A DNA stretch of 64,000 nt, taken from NCBI GenBank assembly GCA_963605115.1, contig CAVCTM010000002.1, positions 1 to 64,000 of the forward strand. Reading direction: 5' to 3'. Source of the stretch: SVKR01 sp963605115 (lineage in GTDB: Bacteria; Bacillota; Clostridia; Oscillospirales; Oscillospiraceae). The position numbers were made by a program, and so were the translations under genes. A model generated the notes under the pieces. It was given only the letters and a program-made list of their open reading frames with translations. It searched no databases and was not told the origin of the DNA. Below, piece after piece: positions 1 to 8,124 of this stretch; within the stretch, counting starts at the first letter, position 1, and each line of letters begins with the position of its first letter.

Positions 1-100
1 AAATACTCTGCGCGGAGGGAACGTGCTCGCCGTAAGGCGAGTGCGCTGAGCGGAGCGAATCCTTCTCGAATGAGAGCCCAGCGTAGCGGGTCTCATTCGA
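1..100 (+). repeat. Dispersed structured repeat, copy 1 (cut by window edge)
   Basis: The right-hand 100 bp of an element found again at 20401-20571 and, inverted, at 34536-34707. Visible parts are the shared CTCTGCGCGGAGGGAACGTG block, a CTCGCC/GGCGAG hairpin, and a terminal hairpin whose arms are 66-75 and 91-100 around a conserved GCCCAGCG-AGCGGG core. The arm sequence differs from the other copies but still pairs. The left two hairpins lie outside the window. Confidence 0.85.
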
Positions 101-115
101 ATTTAAATATTGCCG

Positions 116-144
116 TTGCGTCTTTCCGGGATATTTGTTAGAAT
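116..144 (+). promoter_or_regulatory. Candidate sigma-A promoter for the DUF1015 gene
   Basis: TTGCGT (116-121), a 17-bp spacer, then TAGAAT (139-144), about 40 bp before the start codon. Confidence 0.55.
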
Positions 145-186
145 AGGAAAAAACGAAAAACCATACCCCAAAGGAGGACCCCAGCT

Positions 187-1440
187 ATGAACCAGACCTT
201 TCGCCGGACGGAGATCTTAGTCCCGCAGGGCGTCGACATGGAAAAGTGGAGCGTCGTCGCCTGCGACCAGTTCACCGCCCAGCCGGAATATTGGGCTGCG
301 CGCGAGCGCGAGTGCGCCGGTGTACCGAGCGCGCTGCACCTCATGCTCCCGGAGGCTTACCTCGCCGAGCGCGACCCCCTGACCGAAGCGGCGAGCATCA
401 ACGCCGAAATGGACCGTTACCTCGCCGAAGGCGTCTTCCGCGCCCTGCCGGAGAGCTTCGTCTACGTCGAGCGCACGCTCCAAAGCGGCGCGACCCGCCG
501 CGGCATCGTCGGCGCGCTCGATCTGGAGGACTATGACTTCTCCCCCGATTCCGCGAGCCCCGTCCGCGCCACGGAGGGCACCGTCGCCTCCCGCCTCCCC
601 GCGCGCGTCCGCGTCCGCGAAGGCGCGGCGCTCGAAATGCCCCACACCATGGTCTTCCTCGACGACGAGGCAAACCGCGTCCTCGCTCCCCTCGCGGAAA
701 AGCGCGCCGCGCTGGAGCCGCTCTATGACTTTGACCTCTCCGCCGGCGGCGGTCATATCCGCGGCTGGCGCGTCACCGGCGCGGACGCCGACGGCGTGGA
801 CGCCGCCCTCGCCGCCCTCGCAAGCTCCGCCGCGGCGCGCAGCGGCGAAAAGCCCCCCGTCCTCTTCGCCATGGGCGACGGGAACCACTCCCTCGCCACG
901 GCAAAGCGCTGCTGGGAAGCCCTGAAGCCGACCCTGAGCGAGGCCGAGCGCGAGACCCACCCCGCCCGCTTCTCCCTCGTGGAGCTCGTCAATATCCACG
1001 ACCCCGCCGTGACCTTCGAGCCCATCCACCGCGTGATCTTCCATACCCGCCCCGCGGAGTTTTACGCGAGCGTCTCCGCCGCCTTCTCCGCCGTCTCCCG
1101 CGCCCATATGAACAGCCACACCCTCCGCCTTGCAACGCCGGAGGGCGAATGGACCGTCCGCGTCGGCGGGCTCACCATCGGGCAGGTGATCGACACCGCG
1201 GAGGACGCCTGCCGCCACTATATGGACATGCGCGGCGGCGAGATCGACTATATCCATGGCGACGAGACCGCGCTGGCTCTCGGCAGTCGCCCCGGCTGCG
1301 CCGCCCTGCTCCTCCCCCGCATGGAAAAAGGCGAGCTCTTCCCCTCCGTCGAGCAGAGCGGTCCCTTCCCCCGCAAAAGCTTCTCCATCGGACATGCCGA
1401 GGATAAGCGCTATTACCTTGAGTGCCGCCGCATCCGCTGA
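187..1440 (+). CDS. DUF1015 family protein
   Basis: A 417-residue soluble protein of the DUF1015 family, the family's usual length. Its signature is the motif MGDGNHSLATAK near residue 228, equivalent to the GDGxHR-type motif of this family; the biochemical role of DUF1015 is not established. No signal peptide or membrane segment is visible. The start is supported by AAAGGAGG 7-15 bases upstream and a promoter-like pair at 116-144. It is a single gene: the next transcript begins with its own promoter at 1452. Family assignment is confident, function unknown. Confidence 0.85.
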   Translation: MNQTFRRTEILVPQGVDMEKWSVVACDQFTAQPEYWAARERECAGVPSALHLMLPEAYLAERDPLTEAASINAEMDRYLAEGVFRALPESFVYVERTLQSGATRRGIVGALDLEDYDFSPDSASPVRATEGTVASRLPARVRVREGAALEMPHTMVFLDDEANRVLAPLAEKRAALEPLYDFDLSAGGGHIRGWRVTGADADGVDAALAALASSAAARSGEKPPVLFAMGDGNHSLATAKRCWEALKPTLSEAERETHPARFSLVELVNIHDPAVTFEPIHRVIFHTRPAEFYASVSAAFSAVSRAHMNSHTLRLATPEGEWTVRVGGLTIGQVIDTAEDACRHYMDMRGGEIDYIHGDETALALGSRPGCAALLLPRMEKGELFPSVEQSGPFPRKSFSIGHAEDKRYYLECRRIR

Positions 1441-1451
1441 GCAAAGAGGGC

Positions 1452-1480
1452 TTGACAAGCGCCCGCCCATCGGTTAAAAT
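1452..1480 (+). promoter_or_regulatory. Sigma-A promoter of the tyrosine T-box operon
   Basis: TTGACA (1452-1457), 17-bp spacer, TAAAAT (1475-1480). Transcription would begin near 1487, just before Stem I of the T-box. Confidence 0.8.
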
Positions 1481-1486
1481 GGTCCC

Positions 1487-1790
1487 ACGAAAAATGCGTC
1501 GGAACGCGGACGAAGTAGAGCTGAGCGCAGGAAAAGCAGAGAGACCCCGGCTGGTGAAAGGGGTCCAAAGCGCCGGATTTTTCGAATTACGCCGCGGAGC
1601 AGGCGCGCCGAACGGTCCCATCGGAGACCCACTAAGCGCGCACGGTCAGCGCCCGTTACCGCGCGCAGATGCCCCACGGCACCTGCCAAGGCCGCGCCCC
1701 GCGAGGGACCGGCGAACCCAGAGGTGGTACCGCGTTGAAACATAACGCCCTCTGCTTTCCGGAATCGGAAGGCAGAGGGCGCTTTATAGT
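1487..1790 (+). ncRNA. T-box leader, tyrosine specifier
   Basis: Classic T-box riboswitch. Stem I carries the apical CTGGTGAAAG loop at 1551-1560; the 3' side has GAAT followed by TAC (1588-1590), which I read as the specifier codon for tyrosine. The conserved antiterminator element AGGTGGTACCGCG is at 1722-1734. A strong intrinsic terminator follows, with arms around 1746-1760 and 1767-1781 and a T-rich tail. Uncharged tRNA-Tyr should stabilise the antiterminator and allow expression of the MBL hydrolase and tyrS downstream; tyrS as second gene agrees with the specifier. Confidence 0.92.
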
Positions 1791-1818
1791 TTTAAATGAT
1801 GAAACGGAGGAACGATCC

Positions 1819-2415
1819 ATGCCAAACCTGACAGTGGAATACCTCGGACATGCCTGCTTCCGCCTGACCTACGGCGGCCAGCGCATCGTGCTCGACCCCT
1901 ATGCCGACGGCAGCGTCCCCGGCTATCCCCCGCTCCGCACGGAGGCGGAATTTGTCTATTGCAGCCACGGCCACGATGACCATAACGCCGCAGACCTCGT
2001 CACGCTGCACGACGGCGGCGCGCCGCGCTTCACCCTCGCGGAGCTCACCGTCCCCCACGACCACCACGGCGGTGCCCGCCGCGGCGAGAGCGTCATCCGC
2101 CGCTTCACCTTCGGCGGCAAAACGCTCGTCCACCTCGGCGACCTCGGCAGACCCCTGACGGCGGAGGAGACCGCGGCGCTCGCCGCGCCGGACGTTCTGC
2201 TCGTCCCCGTCGGCGGCTATTACACCATCGACGCGCCGGAGGCGGCGGCAGTCATCGACGCGCTCCGCCCCCGCATCACCGTCCCGATGCACTACCGCAG
2301 CGACACCGCGGGCTACCCCGTCCTCGCCTACCTCGGCGACGCGCTGCCCGCCCTGCTCCACTGCAAAACCGACCTCCGCGTCCTCGCTTACGGCGAGACG
2401 CTCCAAATCGACTAA
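1819..2415 (+). CDS. MBL-fold metal-dependent hydrolase (UlaG/Lactamase_B_3-like)
   Basis: A 198-residue metallo-beta-lactamase-fold protein. It opens with a beta-strand plus GHACF, and has the metal-ligand motif SHGHDDHN (HxHxDH type) near residue 53, a second histidine cluster PHDHHGG, the LGDLGRP segment, and a final PMHY histidine. These match small Lactamase_B_3/UlaG-like hydrolases; the substrate cannot be told. The ATG at 1819 has GGAGG 8 bases upstream. It lies between the tyrosine T-box and tyrS with no terminator on either side, so it should be induced by tyrosine starvation together with tyrS. Confidence 0.85.
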   Translation: MPNLTVEYLGHACFRLTYGGQRIVLDPYADGSVPGYPPLRTEAEFVYCSHGHDDHNAADLVTLHDGGAPRFTLAELTVPHDHHGGARRGESVIRRFTFGGKTLVHLGDLGRPLTAEETAALAAPDVLLVPVGGYYTIDAPEAAAVIDALRPRITVPMHYRSDTAGYPVLAYLGDALPALLHCKTDLRVLAYGETLQID

Positions 2416-2454
2416 TAAATTTTTTATCACATCACGAGAGGAACGATCAGAAAA

Positions 2455-3678
2455 ATGGGTATCTACGAAGAGCTTCAGGCGCGCGGTCTCATCGCGCAGG
2501 TGACGGACGAGGCGGAGATCCGCGACGTCATCAACAACGGCAAGGCGACATTTTACATCGGCTTTGACTGCACGGCGGACAGCCTGACCGCCGGTCACTT
2601 CATGGCGCTGACGCTGATGAAGCGCCTCCAGATGGCGGGCAACCGCCCCATCGCCCTCATCGGCGGCGGCACGACCATGATCGGCGACCCCTCCGGCAGG
2701 ACCGACATGCGCAAAATGCTGACCAAGGAGGACATCGACCACAACGCCGAGTGCTTCAAGCGCCAGATGGAGCGCTTCATCGAGTTCGGCGAGGGCAAGG
2801 CGATGATGCTCAACAACGCCGACTGGCTCTTGAAGCTCAATTACGTCGAGCTCCTGCGCGAGGTCGGCGCATGCTTCTCCGTCAACAACATGCTCCGCGC
2901 CGAGTGCTATAAGCAGCGCCTCGAAAAAGGGCTCAGCTTCTTAGAGTTCAACTACATGATCATGCAGAGCTACGATTTTTACCACATGTTCCAGACCGTG
3001 GGCTGCAACATGCAGTTCGGCGGCGACGACCAGTGGAGCAACATGCTCGGCGGCACGGAGCTCATCCGCCGCAAGCTCGGCAAGGACGCCTACGCCATGA
3101 CCATCACCCTCCTGACCGACTCGCAGGGCAAAAAGATGGGCAAGACCGCGGGCAACGCCGTCTGGCTCGACCCGAACAAAACGAGCCCCTTCGACTTCTA
3201 CCAGTACTGGCGCAATGTCGACGACGCGGACGTGATGAAGTGCATCCGCATGCTGACCTTCCTGCCCCTCGACCAGATCGACGAGATGGCAAAGTGGGAG
3301 GGCAGCGAGCTCAACCGCGCGAAGGAGATCCTCGCCTTTGAGCTCACCGGCATGGTCCACGGCGAGGAGGAAGCGAAAAAGGCGCAGGAGAGCGCCCGCG
3401 CCCTCTTCAGCGGCGCCGGCAGCAGCGAGAACATGCCGACCGCGGAGCTCTCGGCGGATGACTTCACGGACGGCAAGGTCGATATCCTGACCCTTCTCGT
3501 CAAGACCGGGCTCTGCCCCTCCCGCGGCGACGCCCGCCGCAACGTCCAGCAGGGCGGCGTCTCCGCCGCCGACCAGAAGGTGACGGACCCCGCCGCAGCC
3601 TACACCCCCGAAGACTTCGCGAACGGCCTCATCCTCCGCCGCGGCAAGAAAAACTACTTCAAGGTCATCGTAAAATAA
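2455..3678 (+). CDS. tyrS: Tyrosyl-tRNA synthetase
   Basis: A 407-residue class I aminoacyl-tRNA synthetase that charges tRNA-Tyr. The Rossmann domain has the HIGH-type motif as AGHF (about residue 47), the tyrosine-binding segment with QFGGDDQW, and the KMSKS-type loop as KKMGKT. The C-terminal S4-like RNA-binding domain has GLCPSRGDARRNVQQGGV. Length and motif style fit the TyrS clade (K-x-GKT) rather than TyrZ. It is preceded by AGAGGAACG and controlled by the tyrosine T-box at 1487-1790. A terminator follows at once. Confidence 0.97.
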   Translation: MGIYEELQARGLIAQVTDEAEIRDVINNGKATFYIGFDCTADSLTAGHFMALTLMKRLQMAGNRPIALIGGGTTMIGDPSGRTDMRKMLTKEDIDHNAECFKRQMERFIEFGEGKAMMLNNADWLLKLNYVELLREVGACFSVNNMLRAECYKQRLEKGLSFLEFNYMIMQSYDFYHMFQTVGCNMQFGGDDQWSNMLGGTELIRRKLGKDAYAMTITLLTDSQGKKMGKTAGNAVWLDPNKTSPFDFYQYWRNVDDADVMKCIRMLTFLPLDQIDEMAKWEGSELNRAKEILAFELTGMVHGEEEAKKAQESARALFSGAGSSENMPTAELSADDFTDGKVDILTLLVKTGLCPSRGDARRNVQQGGVSAADQKVTDPAAAYTPEDFANGLILRRGKKNYFKVIVK

Positions 3679-3684
3679 AAAACC

Positions 3685-3710
3685 AGCCCTGCCCGAAACC
3701 GGGCAGGGCT
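3685..3710 (+). terminator. Intrinsic terminator of tyrS
   Basis: An 11-bp GC-rich stem (3685-3695 with 3700-3710) with a 4-base AAAC loop, preceded by an A-run and followed by a short T-rich tail, directly after the tyrS stop. Confidence 0.75.
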
Positions 3711-3786
3711 TAGTTTATCAAAAAAGTACGCCAGCAACGCATGAAAGGCTTCCAAATTTGCAAGCCCCTCAAACACGCACACGCCC

Positions 3787-3840
3787 TTGGCTCCCCTGAA
3801 AGGGGAGCTGGCGCGGCGCAGCCGCGACTGAGGGGTTTCC
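3787..3840. repeat. Palindromic intergenic repeat (CTCCCCT...AGGGGAG type)
   Basis: A compact hairpin GGCTCCCCTGAAAGGGGAGC followed by GACTGAGGGG. From memory, very similar small repeats are scattered in many gut Clostridia genomes. Only one copy is present here, so its status as a repeat rests on that knowledge and not on this window. Confidence 0.5.
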
Positions 3841-3855
3841 GCCTTCAGTCCCCCC

Positions 3856-4767
3856 TCACTCCAGCGCCTCGCACGCCGCGCATGCTGCCGCGGCGCCGTC
3901 CGCCGCAGCGGTGACGAGCTGCCGCACACTCTTCCGGCGGCAGTCCCCGGCGGCGAAAAGCCCCGGCACGGCGGTCTTCGCGTCCTCGCCGGCGAGATAA
4001 TACCCCGCCTCGTCCGCCCCGGCAAGGGCGGAAAACGGCTCGCCGCAGGGCTCCTGCCCAACGGCGAGGAACACGCCGTCCACCGCGAGCGTGAGCTCCC
4101 CGTCCGCCGCCGAGCGGCAGCGCAGCCCGGTCAGCTCCCCGTCCGTGACCTCATAGCCGAGCGGCACGGTCTCAAACAGCACCTCCACGTTCTCGCGCTT
4201 CGCCGCGGCCTCGGCGAGCTTTCGCTCCGCGCGCAGCCGGTCGCGCCGCACAACGACGGTAACATGGCGGCAGGTGTTCGCAAGAAACAGCGCGTCCTGA
4301 AGCGCAGTGTCCCCGCCGCCGACGACGGCGACGTCGCGCCCGGCGTAAAACGCCCCGTCGCAGACGGCGCAGAAGCTGACGCCGCAGCCGACGAGCTCCT
4401 CCTCACCGGGCAGCCCCAGCGCGCGGTGGCGTACACCGGTCGCGAGAATGACGGTCTTCGCGCGCCGCACCGCGAGATCGCTCACAACGGTGAAGCCGCC
4501 GTCGCAGGGCGTCACGGAAACGACCTCCTCGGCGCAGAGCTCCGCGCCGAGCGCCTCGACCTGCTCATAAAGCCGCGCGGCGAGCTCCGCGCCGGAGACA
4601 TGCGGCAGCGCCGGATAATTCTCCACCATCGGGCTCAGCGTGATCTGCCCGCCGAAGTTCTCGCGCTCCAGCACGATCGTGCGCTTGCCCGCGCGCGCGG
4701 CATAAAGCGCCGCCGTCAGCCCCGCGGGACCGCCGCCGACGATCAGAATGTCATAAGATTCGGACAT
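3856..4767 (-). CDS. trxB: Thioredoxin reductase-like FAD/NADPH oxidoreductase
   Basis: A 303-residue low-molecular-weight thioredoxin-disulfide reductase. It has the FAD-binding GGGPAG motif (11-16), the redox-active pair C133-A-V-C136, the NADPH-binding GGGDTA (150-155) and the C-terminal FAD motif GLFAAGD. It passes electrons from NADPH to a thioredoxin or glutaredoxin-like partner. Start chosen at the ATG preceded by AAAGGAG; the longer open frame upstream lacks a binding site. It lies just downstream of nrdD, whose C-terminus carries a CPNC redoxin domain, which suggests that domain as a possible client. A strong hairpin separates the two genes. Confidence 0.93.
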   Translation of the reverse strand: MSESYDILIVGGGPAGLTAALYAARAGKRTIVLERENFGGQITLSPMVENYPALPHVSGAELAARLYEQVEALGAELCAEEVVSVTPCDGGFTVVSDLAVRRAKTVILATGVRHRALGLPGEEELVGCGVSFCAVCDGAFYAGRDVAVVGGGDTALQDALFLANTCRHVTVVVRRDRLRAERKLAEAAAKRENVEVLFETVPLGYEVTDGELTGLRCRSAADGELTLAVDGVFLAVGQEPCGEPFSALAGADEAGYYLAGEDAKTAVPGLFAAGDCRRKSVRQLVTAAADGAAAACAACEALE

Positions 4768-4786
4768 AAAATTCTCCTTTTCCAAA

Positions 4787-4822
4787 TCAACCACAGGTCC
4801 CCGGGCGGGGACCTGTGGTTGA
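4787..4822 (-). terminator. Perfect 16-bp inverted repeat between nrdD and trxB
   Basis: Arms 4787-4802 and 4807-4822 pair perfectly around a 4-base loop, with a short T-rich stretch on the minus-strand 3' side. It may terminate nrdD messages or stabilise their 3' end, allowing partial read-through into trxB. Confidence 0.7.
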
Positions 4823-4838
4823 GATCGTTTTATGGCTT

Positions 4839-7226
4839 TCAGCCCCTGACCGCGGCATTCTCCGCGATGAACTTCCGCACCGCGCCGACGCCGACGAGCT
4901 TGACCGGCTCGCCCTCGCCCTCGATGACGAGCGTGGGTGCCTGACGGATGGCGTACCGCACGGCGAGATCGCGGTTTTCCTCTACCATCATCTTCTCATA
5001 GGCGATGCCCGCGTCGTTCAGAAGCTTCTCCGCCTGCTTGCAGTTCGGGCAGGTCTGGGTCGCGAAGAGCAGCAGTCTGCCGGTCCCCGCCGCGGGCGCG
5101 GCGGACTCGCAGACCGGAGCCTCGGCGGGCTCAAGCGGACCGGTGTGGGTCAGATGGGAGTGACCGATATCGTAAACAACGCGGTCCTTGAACTCCTGCG
5201 CCTTGCCGTCGTTCCAGTTCTGCACCGGGCGGTAATAGCCGGTGATGCGGCTGTAGACCTCCGCGCGCTCGCCGCATTTCGGGCAGGTGTGGACCTCGCC
5301 GGCGAGGTAGCCATGGTTCTTGCAGACGGAATAAGTCGGGCTCATCGTGTAGTAAGGCAGGCGATAGTTCTCCGCGATCTTGCGGACGAGGTTCGCCGCC
5401 GCCTTCCAGTCGGGCAGCTTCTCGCCGAGGAAGGCGTGGAACACGGTGCCGGAGGTGTAGAGCGTCTGGAGCTCGTCCTGCACGTCGAGCGCGGAGAAAA
5501 TGTCCTCGCTGTAGCCGACGGGCAGATGGGAGGAGTTGGTGTAATACGGCGTGCCGTTCTCGTTTGCGGTGATGATGTCGGGGAACTCCTCCTTGTCATG
5601 CTTTGCGAAGCGGTAAGCGGTGGACTCCGCAGGCGTGGCTTCGAGGTTATAGAGGTCGCCGTACTGCTCCTGATAATCGCTGAGACGACCCCGCATGTGG
5701 TTCAGCACGTCCTTCGCGAACTGCTGAGCGCGGCGGTCCGTGAGGTCGCAGCGGAGCCACTTGGCGTTCAGACAGGCTTCGTTCATGCCGTTGATGCCGA
5801 TGGTGGAGAAGTGGTTTGCGAAGGTGCCGAGGTAGCGCTTGGTGTAGGGATAGAGCCCCGCGTCGAGCAGCTTGGTGATGACGGTGCGCTTGGTCTTGAG
5901 GGAGCGGGCGGAGATGTCCATCAGCTTGTCGAGGCGCTCATAGAAGTCCTTCTCGTCCACCGACTGATACGCGATGCGCGGCAGGTTGATGGTGACGACG
6001 CCGACGGACCCGGTGCTCTCGCCGGAGCCGAAGAAGCCGCCGGACTTCTTGCGCAGCTCGCGCAGGTCGAGACGCAGACGGCAGCACATGCTGCGCACGT
6101 CGCTCGGCTCCATGTCGGAGTTGATATAGTTGGAGAAATACGGCGTGCCGTATTTGGCGGTCATCTCGAAAAGGAGCTTGTTGTTCTCGGTCTCGCTCCA
6201 GTCAAAGTCGCGGGTGATGGAATAGGTCGGGATGGGGTACTGGAAGCCGCGGCCGTTGGCGTCGCCCTCGATCATAATGTCGATGAACGCCTTGTTGACC
6301 ATATCCATTTCCTTCTTGCAGTCTCCGTAGGTGAAATCGACCTCCTTGCCGCCGACGATGGCGGGAAGATCGGCGAGGTCCTTCGGAACGGTCCAGTCGA
6401 GCGTGATGTTGGAAAACGGCGCCTGCGTGCCCCAGCGGGACGGGGTGTTCACGCCGTAGATGAAGGACTGGATGCACTGCTTGACCTCCTTCTGGCTGAG
6501 GTTGTCGATCTTGACGAAGGGAGCCAGATAGGTGTCGAAGGAGGAGAACGCCTGCGCGCCCGCCCACTCGTTCTGCATAATGCCGAGGAAGTTGACCATC
6601 TGGTTGCAGAGCGTGGAGAGATGGCTCGCCGGGGAGGAGGTGATCTTGCCGGGAACGCCGCCGAGCCCCTCCTGAATGAGCTGCTTTAAGCTCCAGCCGG
6701 CGCAGTAGCCGGTCAGCATGGAGAGATCGTGGATGTGGATCGCGGCGGAGCGGTGGGTCTCCGCAACTTCGGGATCATAGATCTCGCTCAGCCAGTAGTT
6801 CGCGGTGATCGCGCCGGAGTTGGAGAGGATGAGTCCGCCGACGGAATAGGTGACGGTGGAGTTTTCCTTGACGCGCCAGTCGTTGATCTGGAGGTAGTTG
6901 TCCACAAGGTCCTTGTAGTTCAGCAGCGCGGAATTGACGTTGCGGACCTTCTCGCGCTGCTTGCGGTAAAGGATATACGCCTTCGCAACATCGGCATAGC
7001 CCGCCTCGCTCAGCACCTTCTCGGCGCTGTCCTGAATGTCCTCAACGGCGATGAGGTCGTTTTTGATCTTGGTCTCCGCGTCGCTCGTGACGCGCAGGGC
7101 GAGCATGTCCATGACGGAGGGGTGATAGGGCTTCCCCTGCGCCTCAAACGCCTTGGTGATGGCGGCGCTGATCTTGCGGATGTCGAACTCTGCGACCTTT
7201 CCGTCGCGCTTCAGAACCTGGTACAT
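4839..7226 (-). CDS. nrdD: Anaerobic ribonucleoside-triphosphate reductase with C-terminal redoxin domain
   Basis: A 795-residue class III ribonucleotide reductase making dNTPs without oxygen. An N-terminal ATP-cone (about 1-90) is followed by the ten-stranded barrel. The C-terminal zinc site is C635-x2-H and C648-x2-C651, and the glycyl-radical loop is SRITGYY, radical glycine about 663. The last 80 residues (about 715-795) form a glutaredoxin/thioredoxin-like domain with active site CPNC (about 726-729) and a cis-proline segment (QAPTL), an extra domain relative to the E. coli enzyme. The ATG at 7226 is chosen because AAGGAG precedes it. Expression is probably controlled by NrdR through boxes at 7273-7321. 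Confidence 0.96.
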   Translation of the reverse strand: MYQVLKRDGKVAEFDIRKISAAITKAFEAQGKPYHPSVMDMLALRVTSDAETKIKNDLIAVEDIQDSAEKVLSEAGYADVAKAYILYRKQREKVRNVNSALLNYKDLVDNYLQINDWRVKENSTVTYSVGGLILSNSGAITANYWLSEIYDPEVAETHRSAAIHIHDLSMLTGYCAGWSLKQLIQEGLGGVPGKITSSPASHLSTLCNQMVNFLGIMQNEWAGAQAFSSFDTYLAPFVKIDNLSQKEVKQCIQSFIYGVNTPSRWGTQAPFSNITLDWTVPKDLADLPAIVGGKEVDFTYGDCKKEMDMVNKAFIDIMIEGDANGRGFQYPIPTYSITRDFDWSETENNKLLFEMTAKYGTPYFSNYINSDMEPSDVRSMCCRLRLDLRELRKKSGGFFGSGESTGSVGVVTINLPRIAYQSVDEKDFYERLDKLMDISARSLKTKRTVITKLLDAGLYPYTKRYLGTFANHFSTIGINGMNEACLNAKWLRCDLTDRRAQQFAKDVLNHMRGRLSDYQEQYGDLYNLEATPAESTAYRFAKHDKEEFPDIITANENGTPYYTNSSHLPVGYSEDIFSALDVQDELQTLYTSGTVFHAFLGEKLPDWKAAANLVRKIAENYRLPYYTMSPTYSVCKNHGYLAGEVHTCPKCGERAEVYSRITGYYRPVQNWNDGKAQEFKDRVVYDIGHSHLTHTGPLEPAEAPVCESAAPAAGTGRLLLFATQTCPNCKQAEKLLNDAGIAYEKMMVEENRDLAVRYAIRQAPTLVIEGEGEPVKLVGVGAVRKFIAENAAVRG

Positions 7227-7272
7227 GATCTTCAGTTCTCCTTCTCTCTTGTATGATAAAAGTATATATAAA

Positions 7273-7321
7273 ACACTATCTCTTGTGCCGTTCTTCCGGA
7301 AGCCGGTACAATAGATAGTAG
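7273..7321 (-). promoter_or_regulatory. Pair of NrdR-box-like operators over the nrdD promoter
   Basis: Box 1 at 7273-7288 (ACACTATCTCTTGTGC) matches the consensus acaCwAtATaTwGtgt at 13 of 16 positions. Box 2 at 7306-7321 keeps the core CAATAGATAGT. The start-to-start distance is 33 bp, about three helical turns, as is usual for NrdR pairs. Box 2 overlaps the -10. Confidence 0.7.
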
Positions 7322-7343
7322 CAGAGAACGCATCGAATGTCAA
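7315..7343 (-). promoter_or_regulatory. Sigma-A promoter of nrdD
   Basis: Minus strand TTGACA (7338-7343), 17-bp spacer, TACTAT (7315-7320). Transcript start near 7308. Confidence 0.8.
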
Positions 7344-7428
7344 GAGCAATTTGCAAAATTATTGATATTTTATACTGGTAAAAGCAAGAAAGACAAATAG
7401 ACTCGATTTGTTGCAAATCGTAACAGCC

Positions 7429-8118
7429 TCAGTCCGCTCCGCGGATACCCACCTCGCCGACAAACTCGCGCAGTATCTCCGCCCAGCGCTCCAGCGTAGG
7501 CTTGTCCGGCGCGGAAAAGCCCGCGAAGGCAACGGTGTCGCGGTCGGCAAAGGGCTGCAAATAGAGCCGCCGCGCCCCGGCGAGAAATCCGCCTACGCCG
7601 CGGATCGAATCATCGTCATGCAGCTCGCGGCAGACCGTCGTGCGGAACTCATAGTCCACCCGCCCCTCCATCAGCAGCGCGGCGCTGGTCCGGATCGGCG
7701 CGAGGTCCAGCCCCGCCACGCCGACCGTCTCGGCATAGCGCGCGGGGGAGTTTTTGACATCCATCGCCACATAGTCGGCGAGTCCCTCGTCCAAAAGCGC
7801 GCGCAGCCGCTCCGGGTGCGTGCCGTTCGTGTCGAGCTTCACGGCATAGCCCAGCGCGCGCACTTCGCGCAGCAGCGGCGCGATGTCGCGCAGCAGCGGC
7901 TCCCCGCCCGTAACGGCAACGCCGTCGAGCAGCCCGACGCGCTTTTTCAAAAACGCAAGCAGCTCGCCGTCGTCCATCACGGCGGGAGCGGTGCCGTCGA
8001 TGAGCTCGGCGTTGTGGCAGTAAGGGCAGCGCAGATCGCAGCCGCCGAGAAACACCGTGCAGGCGACGCGGCCGGGAAAGTCCAGCAGCGTCATCTTTTG
8101 CAGTCCGTGGATCAGCAT
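7429..8118 (-). CDS. nrdG: Anaerobic ribonucleotide reductase activating enzyme (radical SAM)
   Basis: A 229-residue radical-SAM protein that installs the glycyl radical on NrdD. The iron-sulfur motif is CDLRCPYC (CxxxCxxC, starting about residue 27), followed by HNAELIDG and the GGEPLL SAM-binding motif. Size and sequence match the NrdG/pyruvate-formate-lyase-activase-like group that accompanies anaerobic NrdD. It lies upstream of nrdD on the same strand but nrdD has its own promoter in the 200-bp gap. Its start is 6 bases after the cca stop, so it is co-transcribed with cca. Confidence 0.93.
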   Translation of the reverse strand: MLIHGLQKMTLLDFPGRVACTVFLGGCDLRCPYCHNAELIDGTAPAVMDDGELLAFLKKRVGLLDGVAVTGGEPLLRDIAPLLREVRALGYAVKLDTNGTHPERLRALLDEGLADYVAMDVKNSPARYAETVGVAGLDLAPIRTSAALLMEGRVDYEFRTTVCRELHDDDSIRGVGGFLAGARRLYLQPFADRDTVAFAGFSAPDKPTLERWAEILREFVGEVGIRGAD

Positions 8119-8124
8119 CGTTTT

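Noticed and set aside
4815..6689. Plus-strand open frame of 624 codons
   Set aside because: Antisense to nrdD, whose protein is unmistakable.
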